From contig CANSWY010000002.1 in assembly GCA_947650915.1 (NCBI GenBank), positions 62,001 through 126,000 on the forward strand: a stretch of 64,000 nt of DNA, in the 5' to 3' direction. A program made the translations under genes and the position numbers. Below, one piece after another: positions 50,916-59,832 of the stretch. Within the stretch, counting starts at the first letter, position 1. Each line of letters starts with the position of its first letter. Source of the DNA: an uncultured Eggerthellaceae bacterium (GTDB taxonomy: Bacteria; Actinomycetota; Coriobacteriia; Coriobacteriales; Eggerthellaceae). The notes under the pieces are model-generated. The model made no database searches, was not told where the DNA came from, and saw only the letters and a program-made list of their open reading frames with translations.

Positions 50916-51197
50916 GTGTCCCCTCCCTTTGCCGATTGACACGTCATTCCGATTGTATGACAACGCAACGCAGCACTTCTTGACAGCTTGCAAACCGCCT
51001 GGACGCTCCGCTGCGCATGGCTGGCGCCACCGCCTCGCCCCCGCCGCCTTCGCGCGGAGGATGCCGCAGGGGTAACTGAACGGCAACGGCCCCGCGGCGC
51101 TTCCGTGCCAAACCGCATGCACCCGCGCCGAGCCGCGCGGCTCACGCCTATATTCGGCATCAACCGAACGCACACGTTTGAGAGAAGGAGACACCTC

Positions 51198-52526
51198 ATG
51201 ACAGACTCAACGAACACCGCGCCCTTGGCGGGCATCAAGGTCATCGACTGGACGGAAGTGCAATCCGGGCCGTCCTGCACGCAGCTTTTGGCGTGGATGG
51301 GCGCTGAGGTCATCAAGATCGAACGCCCCGGCGGCGACCCCACGCGTTCCGAATTGCTGGACATCGCTGATTCCTGGAGCGTCTACTTCTTGCAGCTGAA
51401 CGCCAACAAGAAGTCCCTCACGCTGAACGTCAAAACGGACGAAGGCAAGGAGATCCTGACGAAGTTGCTGAAGGAAGCAGATCTGTTCGTGGAGAACATC
51501 GGCCCCGGGGACGTGGAGAAGATGGGCTTCGGCTGGGACGAGGTGCACAAGCTGAACCCGCGGTGCATCATGGCATCGCTCAAGGGCTTCAACCAGGGCA
51601 GCCGCTTCGCCCACGTGAAGGCGTTCGAACCGGTGGCCCAGTCTGCTGGCGGCGCGGCCTCCACCACCGGCTGGAACGAAGACCCGTTCAACGTCCCCAC
51701 GCAATCAGCGGCCGCACTGGGCGATTCCAACACTGGCATGCACTTCCTGATCGGCATCCTGTCTGCTCTGCTGCAGCGCGAACGCACCGGCGAGGGCTGC
51801 TACGTCTACCAGTCCATGCAGAACGCCGTGCTGAACCTCTGCCGCATCAAGCTGCGCGACCAGATCATGCTGGACAACTTGGGCGCGCTGCCGCACTACG
51901 AGGTGTACCCGGACTTCAACTGGGGCAAGGCCATTCCGCGCGCCGAGAACACCGAGGGCGGCCAGGTCATCGGCTGGTGCTACAAGGCAAAAGGCTGGGA
52001 AAAGGATCCGAATGCCTACGTGTACATCGTCATCGAGAATTCTGACAAGGCCTTCGACATCCTGTGCAACGCCATTGGCAAGCCGGAGCTGGCGAAGGAT
52101 CCGAAGTTCGTGCCGTGGAACAACCGCCAGCTGCACAAGCAAGAGCTGTACCCGTTGATCGAAGAGTACACGAAACAGTACGACAAATATGAATTGACCG
52201 ATCAGCTGGGCAAGGCGGGCGTGCCCGTGGGGCCGGTGCTGGACTGGTACGAATTGGAGAACGACCCTGATCTGACCACGGACGGCACCATCCTGGAGAT
52301 CGACCAAGGCGGCGCCCGCGGAAAGTTCAAGACCATCGGCCTGCCGTTCACGATGTCGAACTTCAAGCCGGACTACAAGCGCGCGCCCGACCTGGGCGAG
52401 AACAACCAGGAGATCCTGGAAGGCCTGGGATACACGGCCGATCAGGTGAAGGAATTCACGCAGAAGGGCGTGTTGGAAGCACCTGCCACCCCGCACAACG
52501 CGGCGGTGCAAGTGATCAAGCACTGA
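51198..52526 (+). CDS. frc: Formyl-CoA:oxalate CoA-transferase-like (CaiB/BaiF family)
   Basis: This 442-residue class III CoA-transferase is closest to Frc, which swaps CoA between formyl-CoA and oxalate. Matching parts are VIDWTEVQSGPSCTQLLAWM, LYFxxxNANK-type VYFLQLNANKKSLTLN, catalytic Asp near 176 in ALGDSNTGMH, and KGWEKDPNAYVYIVI. The tetraglycine loop of E. coli Frc (GGGGQPGW) is here EGGQVIGW, so substrate choice may differ. AAGGAG precedes the ATG at 51198. Oxalyl-CoA decarboxylase is not adjacent. A rho-independent terminator follows. Confidence 0.82.
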   Translation: MTDSTNTAPLAGIKVIDWTEVQSGPSCTQLLAWMGAEVIKIERPGGDPTRSELLDIADSWSVYFLQLNANKKSLTLNVKTDEGKEILTKLLKEADLFVENIGPGDVEKMGFGWDEVHKLNPRCIMASLKGFNQGSRFAHVKAFEPVAQSAGGAASTTGWNEDPFNVPTQSAAALGDSNTGMHFLIGILSALLQRERTGEGCYVYQSMQNAVLNLCRIKLRDQIMLDNLGALPHYEVYPDFNWGKAIPRAENTEGGQVIGWCYKAKGWEKDPNAYVYIVIENSDKAFDILCNAIGKPELAKDPKFVPWNNRQLHKQELYPLIEEYTKQYDKYELTDQLGKAGVPVGPVLDWYELENDPDLTTDGTILEIDQGGARGKFKTIGLPFTMSNFKPDYKRAPDLGENNQEILEGLGYTADQVKEFTQKGVLEAPATPHNAAVQVIKH

Positions 52527-52550
52527 CGCTCAGCGCGCTCCCTGCATTGA

Positions 52551-52576
52551 AAAGGCCGCCCGAAGGGGCGGCCTTT
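52551..52576 (+). terminator. Rho-independent terminator after frc
   Basis: AAAGGCCGCCC-GAAG-GGGCGGCCTTT, an 11-bp stem with a tetraloop, then CTGCTT. It begins 25 bases past the frc stop. It is one of only four classical terminators I can see. Confidence 0.8.
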
Positions 52577-52611
52577 CTGCTTGCGATGCGCATAGAGAGT
52601 CAGCGTTCCGG

Positions 52612-52709
52612 GATGTGCAAAAGGGACGTTCCAAATTGCACATAGGAACAGAGAACCAGCACTGAAAGATTGCTCCTATGTGCGATTTGGGACGTCCCTT
52701 TCGCACATC
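52612..52709 (+). repeat. Family A element A15
   Basis: Single core with loop GCACTGAAAG. The right arm reads CTTTCGC, giving one A:C mismatch with CAAAAG. A decayed arm lies just left of it. Follows the frc terminator. Confidence 0.9.
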
Positions 52710-52800
52710 AGAGGATGATGCACGGGGTGCAAGGGCGCTACGCGCGGAGCGCGTTGAAGCCCGCTCTTGAAAACAGCGGCCGCAAGGCCGCGACATGGCC
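52710..52800. repeat. Family D repeat (D3)
   Basis: GCAAGGGCGCTACGCGCGGA, then GCGTTGAAGCCCGC and TTGAAAACAGCGG, closely like D2. As with D2, it lies between two family A cores (A15 and A16). The 456-base gap 52527-52982 holds only this, A15, A16 and the frc terminator. Confidence 0.78.
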
Positions 52801-52858
52801 GGAGCCGAAGGCAGAGGCCATGACATAAGAGCGCGGCAGGGCAGGCGCAACCCCCTGC

Positions 52859-52956
52859 CATGTGCAAAAGGGACGTTCCAAATTGCACATAGGAAATGGC
52901 TGAACGCGCTGAAAGACTGTTTCTATGTGCAATTTGGGACGTCCCTTTTGCACATG
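52859..52956 (+). repeat. Family A element A16
   Basis: Single core with loop GCGCTGAAAG, 26 bases before the stop of the LPXTG gene, between convergent genes. Confidence 0.9.
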
Positions 52957-52982
52957 GGCGGCGTCCTCGTGCAGGTGATGGG

Positions 52983-53909
52983 TCAGCTGCGGGTGGTGCG
53001 GCGGAGGATGAGGATGACGCCGCCGATGAGGGCGGCTGCGCCCGCTATCAGCAGCAGCGCGCTGATGTCCATCAGCTGGCCATCACCGGTCTGCGGAAGA
53101 TTGCTGTTGCCGGACCCGCTGCCGCCGTTCGCGCCGCCAGCGCCACTGCCCGTGCCGCCGTTGTTGCCGTTGTTGCCAGCGCCGCCGGAGCCATCCGGAT
53201 TCTGCGACCCGCCGATATCAGAGGTGTTGCCGCCAGGGACTGTGGTGTTGCCGCCCGGATTCGTGGTATTCCCGCCCGGCACCGTGGTGTTACCGCCGGG
53301 AACGGTGGTATTCCCGCCCGGAGCAGTGTTCCCCTCATCCGGCGGAGGCGTGCTGCCCCCTTCGGCCATCACCAGCTCGTCGTCAGGGGAGATGGTGGCG
53401 CTGCCCTCAGCGCCGTCCGTGCCGATCTGCACGAACTGCGTGACCGCCACCTTCGCAGCGCCTTCGGGCAGCGTGAACGTGCCCAGCTCCAGCGAAGCGT
53501 CCCTTGACAGCGCCCCCGTGCCGTTCGACACCACCACGCGCAGCTCGGCGCCATTCTGCACCACGTGGTCTGTGGGCAACGCCTCCGCCACCGGAGAGAA
53601 CGTGAACGAAGCGCCGGCGAGCGCCGTGCCGTCTGCACTGCGCGCCTCCAGGCCCACGTCGGCCGCGCGCAGGTTGTCCGCATCCGTCAGCGCAACCAGC
53701 ACGGCATCGTCGCCCTGCTTGGTGAGCGTCACCTTGCCCTCCGCCACGGCGACGCTGCTCTCAGCATCCACCGCGGAAGAAGCGCCGCCATCCGTATCAG
53801 CGAAAGCGGCTTGCGGCACAGACGCAGCGCCCATCATGAGGCCGAAGGCAAGCGCACCGGCTGCGAACAGCCTGGCGAACGCGCTGAAGGGCTTGATCGT
53901 TTCCATCAT
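52983..53909 (-). CDS. LPXTG-anchored surface protein with cohesin-like domain
   Basis: This 308-residue protein has a signal peptide (about 1-38), one beta domain of about 140 residues, a Gly/Asn/Thr-rich stalk with GGNTTVP repeats, and a C-terminal sorting signal LPQTGDG, hydrophobic stretch and RRTTRS tail. Sortase should link it to the cell wall. The beta domain has an order of conserved parts like cohesins: ALTDADNLRAADVGLEARSA, an FTFSPV segment, LRVVVSNGTGALSRDASLEL and FTLPEG. That match is by eye. It follows the dockerin-bearing giant gene by 28 bases in one operon, which suggests a docking pair. The start is chosen at ATGATG after AAAGGA. Confidence 0.72.
   Translation of the reverse strand: MMETIKPFSAFARLFAAGALAFGLMMGAASVPQAAFADTDGGASSAVDAESSVAVAEGKVTLTKQGDDAVLVALTDADNLRAADVGLEARSADGTALAGASFTFSPVAEALPTDHVVQNGAELRVVVSNGTGALSRDASLELGTFTLPEGAAKVAVTQFVQIGTDGAEGSATISPDDELVMAEGGSTPPPDEGNTAPGGNTTVPGGNTTVPGGNTTNPGGNTTVPGGNTSDIGGSQNPDGSGGAGNNGNNGGTGSGAGGANGGSGSGNSNLPQTGDGQLMDISALLLIAGAAALIGGVILILRRTTRS
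53225..53330. repeat. Stalk repeats of the LPXTG protein
   Basis: About five 21-base units encode GGNTTVP-type heptads (GGNTT plus VP, NP or AP). Copies differ mostly at third positions (GTGTT versus GTATT), so selection keeps the protein sequence. They form the Gly/Asn/Thr stalk before the sorting signal. Confidence 0.8.
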
Positions 53910-53937
53910 GAGATCCTTTCGCATTGCATCCGCGACG

Positions 53938-56900
53938 TCACGCCGAAACAGGGAGGCGCTCTGACGAACAGGACGCTGTGAGGACCGTGCCAGAACGGTA
54001 GAGCTGAGCGCTCACGAAGCTCCAATCGTCCACCGCATCCTCCCAGGTGCCCGGTTCGAAATACATCACCCACGTGCCGCTGGCGCTGTAGGAGATGTTG
54101 CCGCCTGGATCTGCGTCCGCCACGATGATCTGGCGCGCATCCTGGGATATCTCGTTGCCCAACACGTCGCGAAGCACGATGGTGCTCTTCGCCGGATCGC
54201 CCGTGAACGCACCGGACACCACCAGCGAACCGGCCGGGATCACCGTCATCGCACCCGGCTGCACGCCCTGGGCGCCCGCCTCCACGCGCACGTCTTCGTC
54301 AGCAACGCCCACTCCCGTGAGCTGGTCTTCGTCATCCTTCTGGAAAGAAACGGAATCCGGCAACGAGCCGATCACATCGATCTCAGCCACCGAACGCGGG
54401 CCATCTGACCCATCCAAGTCCGTGACGCGCAGGTAACGCGCGTTCTGCACGCTGATCTGCGCGCCGTCAGAACCATGTGCGCTGGGCATCACCATGGATT
54501 CCGTGAAGTAGACGGTGGCGCACTTCGACGCCGCGAACGTGGCCTCGCCCACTTCCTTGTATCCCACGCTGGTCCAGTTCACGCCGTCATCCGACACCTG
54601 CACCCACAGGCGTTTGAACGTGTTCTGCACGTCAGCGCCCGGGAAATAGCGGATGCCGCACGCGTCCGTGGCTTTGCCGAATGCGATGATGACGGACGGA
54701 TACGCGTTGCCGTCCGTGGCCGCGCCGCCCAGTGTGCCCACCGCTTCTCGGTTCGGGGTGCCGGTGTAGACCGTGCCCACGCTGCCATCCACGATGACAG
54801 CTGGATCGTCAGCGCTCTCCATGGTGGATTCCACCGTCCAGTACGCCTTGTTCAGGTTGCGCGGGAAGGCCGCCTGCACTTCGCCGGCCGGCGTCACATC
54901 CGAAACTGCCAAGGAAGTGTCAACGGCGCGCACGAAGTACGTGAGCGTCTGCCCGTTGTCCGAGGTCAACCGGTCCGTGAAGGTGGTCTGACCCGCAGGA
55001 ACGAAGCCGACCACCTCTCGCGTGGATTCGTCCGCACCCACCTGGCGCAGCACCTCCACGCCCAGGTTCGCGCGCACGCCCTCCTTGAGCTGGATGCCCG
55101 TGACCTCCACTTCGCCCACCTCGTTCGGACCCGTGGCCTGCACCGTGGCCGCCACCTGCGGCACGTCCGCCTGCGCCGTGTTCTGCGCACCGTTGCGGCT
55201 CTCATCCGTGATGAGCCAGATGCTGCGGCTCTCCTCGGGGAAGCTCTGCGCGTAGACGCGCGTGGCACCGCTGGGAGCCAGCCCCCATTTCTCGAAGAAC
55301 GGCAGCAGGTTCTTGCCGGACGCCGCGCATGCCAGGCGCATGACCGCGTCATCCGCGCTGATGCTCCCCAGGTTGAGTCCCGTGGGCGCCAGCTGCGGAT
55401 TGCGCACGTACGCGTTCATCCGCGCGAAGATCGAACCCTCCATGAGCTCATCCGCATTCGCGAACTCCGTGTACGAGAAACCATCATCGTAAGCCAGATG
55501 CAGCTGCCAGAGCACAGCGGTGGCCAGATCGTCCGGCATGGAATCCAACCTGCGGGCCGTGGGGTTGTCCAGATAAGCGCTCACCTTGTCATAGCTGAAG
55601 CGCAGACCTGGGCCGCCGTCCACACTGGACGCATTGGTGTCCGAAGCCGTGACCAGCTGCGCGCCGAAGCTGGCGAACGCCTGCGGGAGATCCACATCCG
55701 CGGGCACCAGGGCCTTCGCGGCCGCCAGGCTCACATCCCACCCGTACAGAGCGCCATAGGTGCGCTTGCCGCTGGCGTCCGTTTGCAGCGTGGGGGCCGT
55801 GCCCATCCCCTTGAGCTGATCCCACTCCAGCGCCAAGAAGTTGCTCATGGCCTGCGCGCCATCCGTGCCCAGGTCAGCGCGCTGATAACGGAAGTTCATG
55901 CGCGCGGAGGGCAGCGCGTTGTCTTCGCCATAAGCGGCCACCGCGCCCGCGTTCGCCGGGTCAGCCACATCGAACAGGCCCGCCTGCTGGTAGAGCAGCC
56001 GGAGCATCTTGTCCGTGAGCGGCAGGCCCTGCGCCAGCGAGCCCGCATCAAGGTTCTCCAGCATGAGCGTGGCCGGAGCAGAGATGACGGCGCTGGACGT
56101 GACGATCTCCGTGGCATTCGAAATGCAGAGCGTCTCGTCGTAGTCACCGGTGTGCGCGCCGTCCGCGTGCTTCTGCCTGATGGCGTTCACGTGATCCCGC
56201 AGTTGCGACGCATAGGACGTGCACGCCGCGCTGATCTGGCCTGCGCTCACCGCGCTCGAGATGTCCAGCAGCGGGATCTCTTGGGCGCCCACGGTCTTCA
56301 CTTGATATGCCGGGCAGCCCGCCTCCTCATACTCCACATACAGAGCGCCGCCGCGTTCGACGCCGTGGCTCAGCTGCGGAACGGTGAAGGAGTTGATGCC
56401 CAATTTCAGATAGCCCAGCGAAGCCCATTCGGTTTCCGAACCGTGCTGTTGCACATGGACCAGGCGCAGCTTCGTGGCGTCGCCCACCGTTGCGCCATCC
56501 GCGTCACCAGCAGGCGTCACATTCACCTGCACCTTCGCGCCAGCCGCGGCCACCACGCCCAAAGGCTGCCAGGCATTCATGCCCGCGCGCGTGCCCGCAG
56601 CGCTGTTGATGTCCGGGTTCGCCGTCACCGTGCGCGAGACCTCCTGCCCCAGCAGCGCCTCGGCCAGGTCCAGCTCTGCCAGCAGTTCGTCCGCGCGCCA
56701 GTACAGCTCCGCCGTCTCGTTCGGCGGCGTGTTCGAGTCAGTGTCGGGCGTGCTCAGCAGCTCGCGCAGCGAACGGATGGTGCCCGCGTCGACAGAGCTG
56801 TTCAGCTCCGTCTTGAACGAGCCGGGCACGAACAGGTTCTCCACCTCTTCCTGGAACGTGGCCGCATCATAGAACGCCAGTTCAGAGATGGTGATCGGCG

Positions 56901-59463
56901 CACCGTCCGCACGGGTGAAGAAGACTTCCACCTGGCTGACGTTCCGCACCATGGTGGGCAACGTGATCATGATGGTGTTGGTGGCCACCTCTGTTGAGCC
57001 GTCGCGCAGAGGCGCGCTGTCCCAGGTGAGACCGCTGTCCTTCGTGTACGTGGTGGTGGTGCGGACGCCCGACACCACGCGCACCTGCACGTCTTCGATG
57101 CCATCCGCATACCCGTTGCCCAAGTTCGTGGACAGCGCCAGGTCGCGGATGTTGTGCGACTGACGGAACGTGGCCTTCGCGCCGGTGCTGAACGAGGGCA
57201 GTGCGTCCGTTGGCAGCTCAACGGCGGTGTTGTAGTCACCGTCCACCATCGCGCGGCCGGCCTCTTCGCTGCCGCCCAGCGTGACGCTGCTGAAGACGTT
57301 CTCCGGCGGGTTGGCCTGCGGATCCTGCACGGCGCGGTTGATGAGGCCGTACCAGGGCACCTTCGTGGTGACGTAGGTGGTGCGCGCCGTGAGCGTTTCC
57401 GGCGTGCCCGTCTCTTCGCTGGAGCCGAATTCGTTCACCGCCACCACCGTGATGGCGAACTCCGTTTCGTTCGGCAGGGGGCGCACCGTGAGCTGGGTGT
57501 CCGTGGTCTCATGCTGGCCGCTGACCGTGCCGCCCACCTCTGACCAGCGCACCACGTAATGGTCGGCGCGGTCGACGGCGTTCCATGTGGCCGTGATCTC
57601 CTGGTAGCCGGCCGTGAGCGCCAGGCCAGTGGGATTGGCCGGCGGCGCCTTCAACTGGGGCGTGGCCGTGACCGTGGGGCCCCAGTCGCTCTTGGCGTCA
57701 TCTTCGCTGACGGAGCGCACCCGCAGGGAATAGGTGGTGCCGTTCTCGAGCGGCTGGCCGCCGAACGCGGTCACCTGGATGCGCGGCTGGATCGTGCTGA
57801 CGATCTCAGGATCCGCGCCTTCACGCGAAAGCTCCACTTCGTAGGCCACGTTGTTGTACGCGGCGTTCCACTCGGCTTCGATCAGGCGGTCATCCGTTTT
57901 GGTGATGGTGAGACCCTCCGGCGTGGTGGGCAGCGGCGTGGGATCCGGCTCGTCCGGACCGGGCTGGTCAGGGCCGGGGCCTTCCGGACCGGCGCCGTTC
58001 GTGGCCTCATAACGGATGCGCGTGAGCTGCACCAGCGTGTCATCCGGCCCCGACGCTTCGGTGAACGTGAAATCCAGGTCGTACATCTTCACGTTCTCGC
58101 CCAGGTTCACGTGGATGTAGCCCGCCGCGCGGTCCACCTTCGCCGTGACATAGGGCAGCACCGTGTGGTCCGGCGCTTCGAACGCATGATCGCAGGGGAT
58201 GGGGATGGTGAGCTGACAGTCTTCGCCGTCCTTTTCGAATGCCATGGTGAGCGTGCCCGCCGTGGGCATGCTGGCGCCCGCGCCGCCTTCCCGGGGCGCG
58301 TAGAGCGTGATGCGGTCCATGAGCACGCCGTTCGCGTTCAACGAGAGCGTGACCGGCAGATCCTCAGACACGGGCACCTTGGTAGCGCCAGGCACGGTGT
58401 TCGCGCTGGCCGTGAAGCCCACGGTGCGGCCGCGGTTCTCCAGCAGCAAGCGCAGCGCCGCTTCGGCTTCGGCACCGGTGACCACCTTGCCGTCCAGCAA
58501 GATGGAGGTGCCTTCGGGAACCTCCGGATCAGTCTGCGTGGTGTCCGGGAGCTCCGTGACGTTCTGCGGAGCGCGCGACGTGCTGCCCTTGACCGCGGTG
58601 AGCGCCTGCACGTCCTTCAGGGTGACCATGCCGTCCCCTGTCAGGTCGTAGAGGACATCTTCGCTGCCCTGCACATAGGCTTCGGAGAGCAGGCGTGTGT
58701 CCTCATCATCCAGCGCGCCGTTGCCGTTGAAGTCACCATAGGGAAGGAAGGCCGCGTCCGCATCTTCTTCAGCGCGGTCCGCGCTGTCCACGACGGTGAA
58801 CGAGTGCTTCATGCCCGCCTTGCATTCCAGATCGAACGTGAGGGAGAGGTGCTTCGCGCCGCTCAACGTGACGGAATGTGTGCCGGGAGCGATGCCCGTG
58901 AGCGTGGCCGAGCGCACCGTGCCGCCCGCGCCGGCCGACGCGAAGGCCGCAGATGCACCGTTGACGCTGAGGGTGAGCGCATCCCCGGCCGCCTCCAGCG
59001 CGTCCATGGCCATGGGATGGGCGGTGCGGAACGTGACCTCCACGCTGGCCGCATCGGCTGCACGGCTCTTGTCGATGGAGACCTCTTCTTCAGCAGGCGC
59101 GCTTTCGCCGTCCGCGCCTTTCGCTTCGTCCTCCCCGTTTCCGCCGGTGAAGAAGCCGATGATGGCGTCGATGAAGGATGGATCCTCCTCTGGTTGCTGT
59201 GCAGGGGCGTTCGGGGCTGTGTCCGCTTCGTCGTTGTAGACGGGCTCTTTGGACTCTTCGGGCTGCGTTGGCGCGGAGGCATCAACGTCCTCTTTCTTGA
59301 CCGGGCCCGTGGCGCCTTCAGGCAGCGCGCCCTCCTGTTCGCTGGCGATGGCCTCGCGCATGCCGACCTCTGTGCGATCCGCGCTGGCGAACGCCGCGGC
59401 CGGCGCTCCGAACAGCGAAAAGGCCAACGCGAAAGCGCTGACGCTGGATACGATCTTCTTCAA
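53938..59463 (-). CDS. Giant secreted protein: dockerin, FN3 pair, M60-like pseudopeptidase, discoidin-like domains
   Basis: This 1841-residue protein is exported by a signal peptide (MKKIVSSVSAFALAFSLFG start). A TTG start at 59463 follows AGGAGG. Domains in order: acidic linker; Type I dockerin with two calcium loops (DFNGNGALDDED and DLTGDGMVTLKD, about 242-294); beta region; two FN3 domains (about 513-694); discoidin-like region (about 705-870); M60-like domain (about 940-1422); discoidin/CBM32-like region (about 1535-1695); terminal beta domain. In M60 peptidases YGWDV is followed by HExxH; here residues 1246-1250 are LAAAK, so the zinc site is gone. The domain's other landmarks remain (FEKWGLAP, QLHLAYDDGF). 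It lacks its own wall anchor. Confidence 0.85.
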   Translation of the reverse strand: MKKIVSSVSAFALAFSLFGAPAAAFASADRTEVGMREAIASEQEGALPEGATGPVKKEDVDASAPTQPEESKEPVYNDEADTAPNAPAQQPEEDPSFIDAIIGFFTGGNGEDEAKGADGESAPAEEEVSIDKSRAADAASVEVTFRTAHPMAMDALEAAGDALTLSVNGASAAFASAGAGGTVRSATLTGIAPGTHSVTLSGAKHLSLTFDLECKAGMKHSFTVVDSADRAEEDADAAFLPYGDFNGNGALDDEDTRLLSEAYVQGSEDVLYDLTGDGMVTLKDVQALTAVKGSTSRAPQNVTELPDTTQTDPEVPEGTSILLDGKVVTGAEAEAALRLLLENRGRTVGFTASANTVPGATKVPVSEDLPVTLSLNANGVLMDRITLYAPREGGAGASMPTAGTLTMAFEKDGEDCQLTIPIPCDHAFEAPDHTVLPYVTAKVDRAAGYIHVNLGENVKMYDLDFTFTEASGPDDTLVQLTRIRYEATNGAGPEGPGPDQPGPDEPDPTPLPTTPEGLTITKTDDRLIEAEWNAAYNNVAYEVELSREGADPEIVSTIQPRIQVTAFGGQPLENGTTYSLRVRSVSEDDAKSDWGPTVTATPQLKAPPANPTGLALTAGYQEITATWNAVDRADHYVVRWSEVGGTVSGQHETTDTQLTVRPLPNETEFAITVVAVNEFGSSEETGTPETLTARTTYVTTKVPWYGLINRAVQDPQANPPENVFSSVTLGGSEEAGRAMVDGDYNTAVELPTDALPSFSTGAKATFRQSHNIRDLALSTNLGNGYADGIEDVQVRVVSGVRTTTTYTKDSGLTWDSAPLRDGSTEVATNTIMITLPTMVRNVSQVEVFFTRADGAPITISELAFYDAATFQEEVENLFVPGSFKTELNSSVDAGTIRSLRELLSTPDTDSNTPPNETAELYWRADELLAELDLAEALLGQEVSRTVTANPDINSAAGTRAGMNAWQPLGVVAAAGAKVQVNVTPAGDADGATVGDATKLRLVHVQQHGSETEWASLGYLKLGINSFTVPQLSHGVERGGALYVEYEEAGCPAYQVKTVGAQEIPLLDISSAVSAGQISAACTSYASQLRDHVNAIRQKHADGAHTGDYDETLCISNATEIVTSSAVISAPATLMLENLDAGSLAQGLPLTDKMLRLLYQQAGLFDVADPANAGAVAAYGEDNALPSARMNFRYQRADLGTDGAQAMSNFLALEWDQLKGMGTAPTLQTDASGKRTYGALYGWDVSLAAAKALVPADVDLPQAFASFGAQLVTASDTNASSVDGGPGLRFSYDKVSAYLDNPTARRLDSMPDDLATAVLWQLHLAYDDGFSYTEFANADELMEGSIFARMNAYVRNPQLAPTGLNLGSISADDAVMRLACAASGKNLLPFFEKWGLAPSGATRVYAQSFPEESRSIWLITDESRNGAQNTAQADVPQVAATVQATGPNEVGEVEVTGIQLKEGVRANLGVEVLRQVGADESTREVVGFVPAGQTTFTDRLTSDNGQTLTYFVRAVDTSLAVSDVTPAGEVQAAFPRNLNKAYWTVESTMESADDPAVIVDGSVGTVYTGTPNREAVGTLGGAATDGNAYPSVIIAFGKATDACGIRYFPGADVQNTFKRLWVQVSDDGVNWTSVGYKEVGEATFAASKCATVYFTESMVMPSAHGSDGAQISVQNARYLRVTDLDGSDGPRSVAEIDVIGSLPDSVSFQKDDEDQLTGVGVADEDVRVEAGAQGVQPGAMTVIPAGSLVVSGAFTGDPAKSTIVLRDVLGNEISQDARQIIVADADPGGNISYSASGTWVMYFEPGTWEDAVDDWSFVSAQLYRSGTVLTASCSSERLPVSA

Positions 59464-59626
59464 TCCCAGACCTCCTGACCTGAGGAGGCGTCCCTCTGGA
59501 CGCAGCCGCCGCTGGGCGCACGTCACCCGCAGCTCTCAGTGTTGCGGGAATTATAACAATCCGGTAACAAGAAAACCGCCTCCGAACAGGGAAAACACCC
59601 GTCGCACACAAACACCCCCACCCTCG

Positions 59627-59815
59627 TATGTGCAAAGGGGACGTTCCAAATTGCACAGAGGAGTGAGTGTCCTGATGTGCAAAAGGGACGTTCCAAATCG
59701 CACATAGGAAAAGATGATGCGCACTGAAAGTCTTCTCCTATGTGCAATTTGGGACGTCCCTTTTGCACATCCAGGCAACCCCGCAGGTGCGATTTGGGAC
59801 GCCCCTTTGCACATC
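59627..59815 (+). repeat. Family A element A17 (four arms)
   Basis: Arm 1 at 59627, core 59674-59771, fourth arm to 59815 with spacer GGCAACCCCGCAGG. It lies 17 bases before the phosphohexomutase stop. The rest of the 369-base gap (59464-59626) shows no gene; it is the leader of the giant gene. Confidence 0.92.
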
Positions 59816-59832
59816 CTTTCGCAGTGAGAGAG

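Noticed and set aside
54475-59478. Long plus-strand open frames (840 and 639 codons) over the giant surface gene
   Set aside because: Both are Arg/His-rich mirror frames of the minus-strand gene, whose domains are clear.
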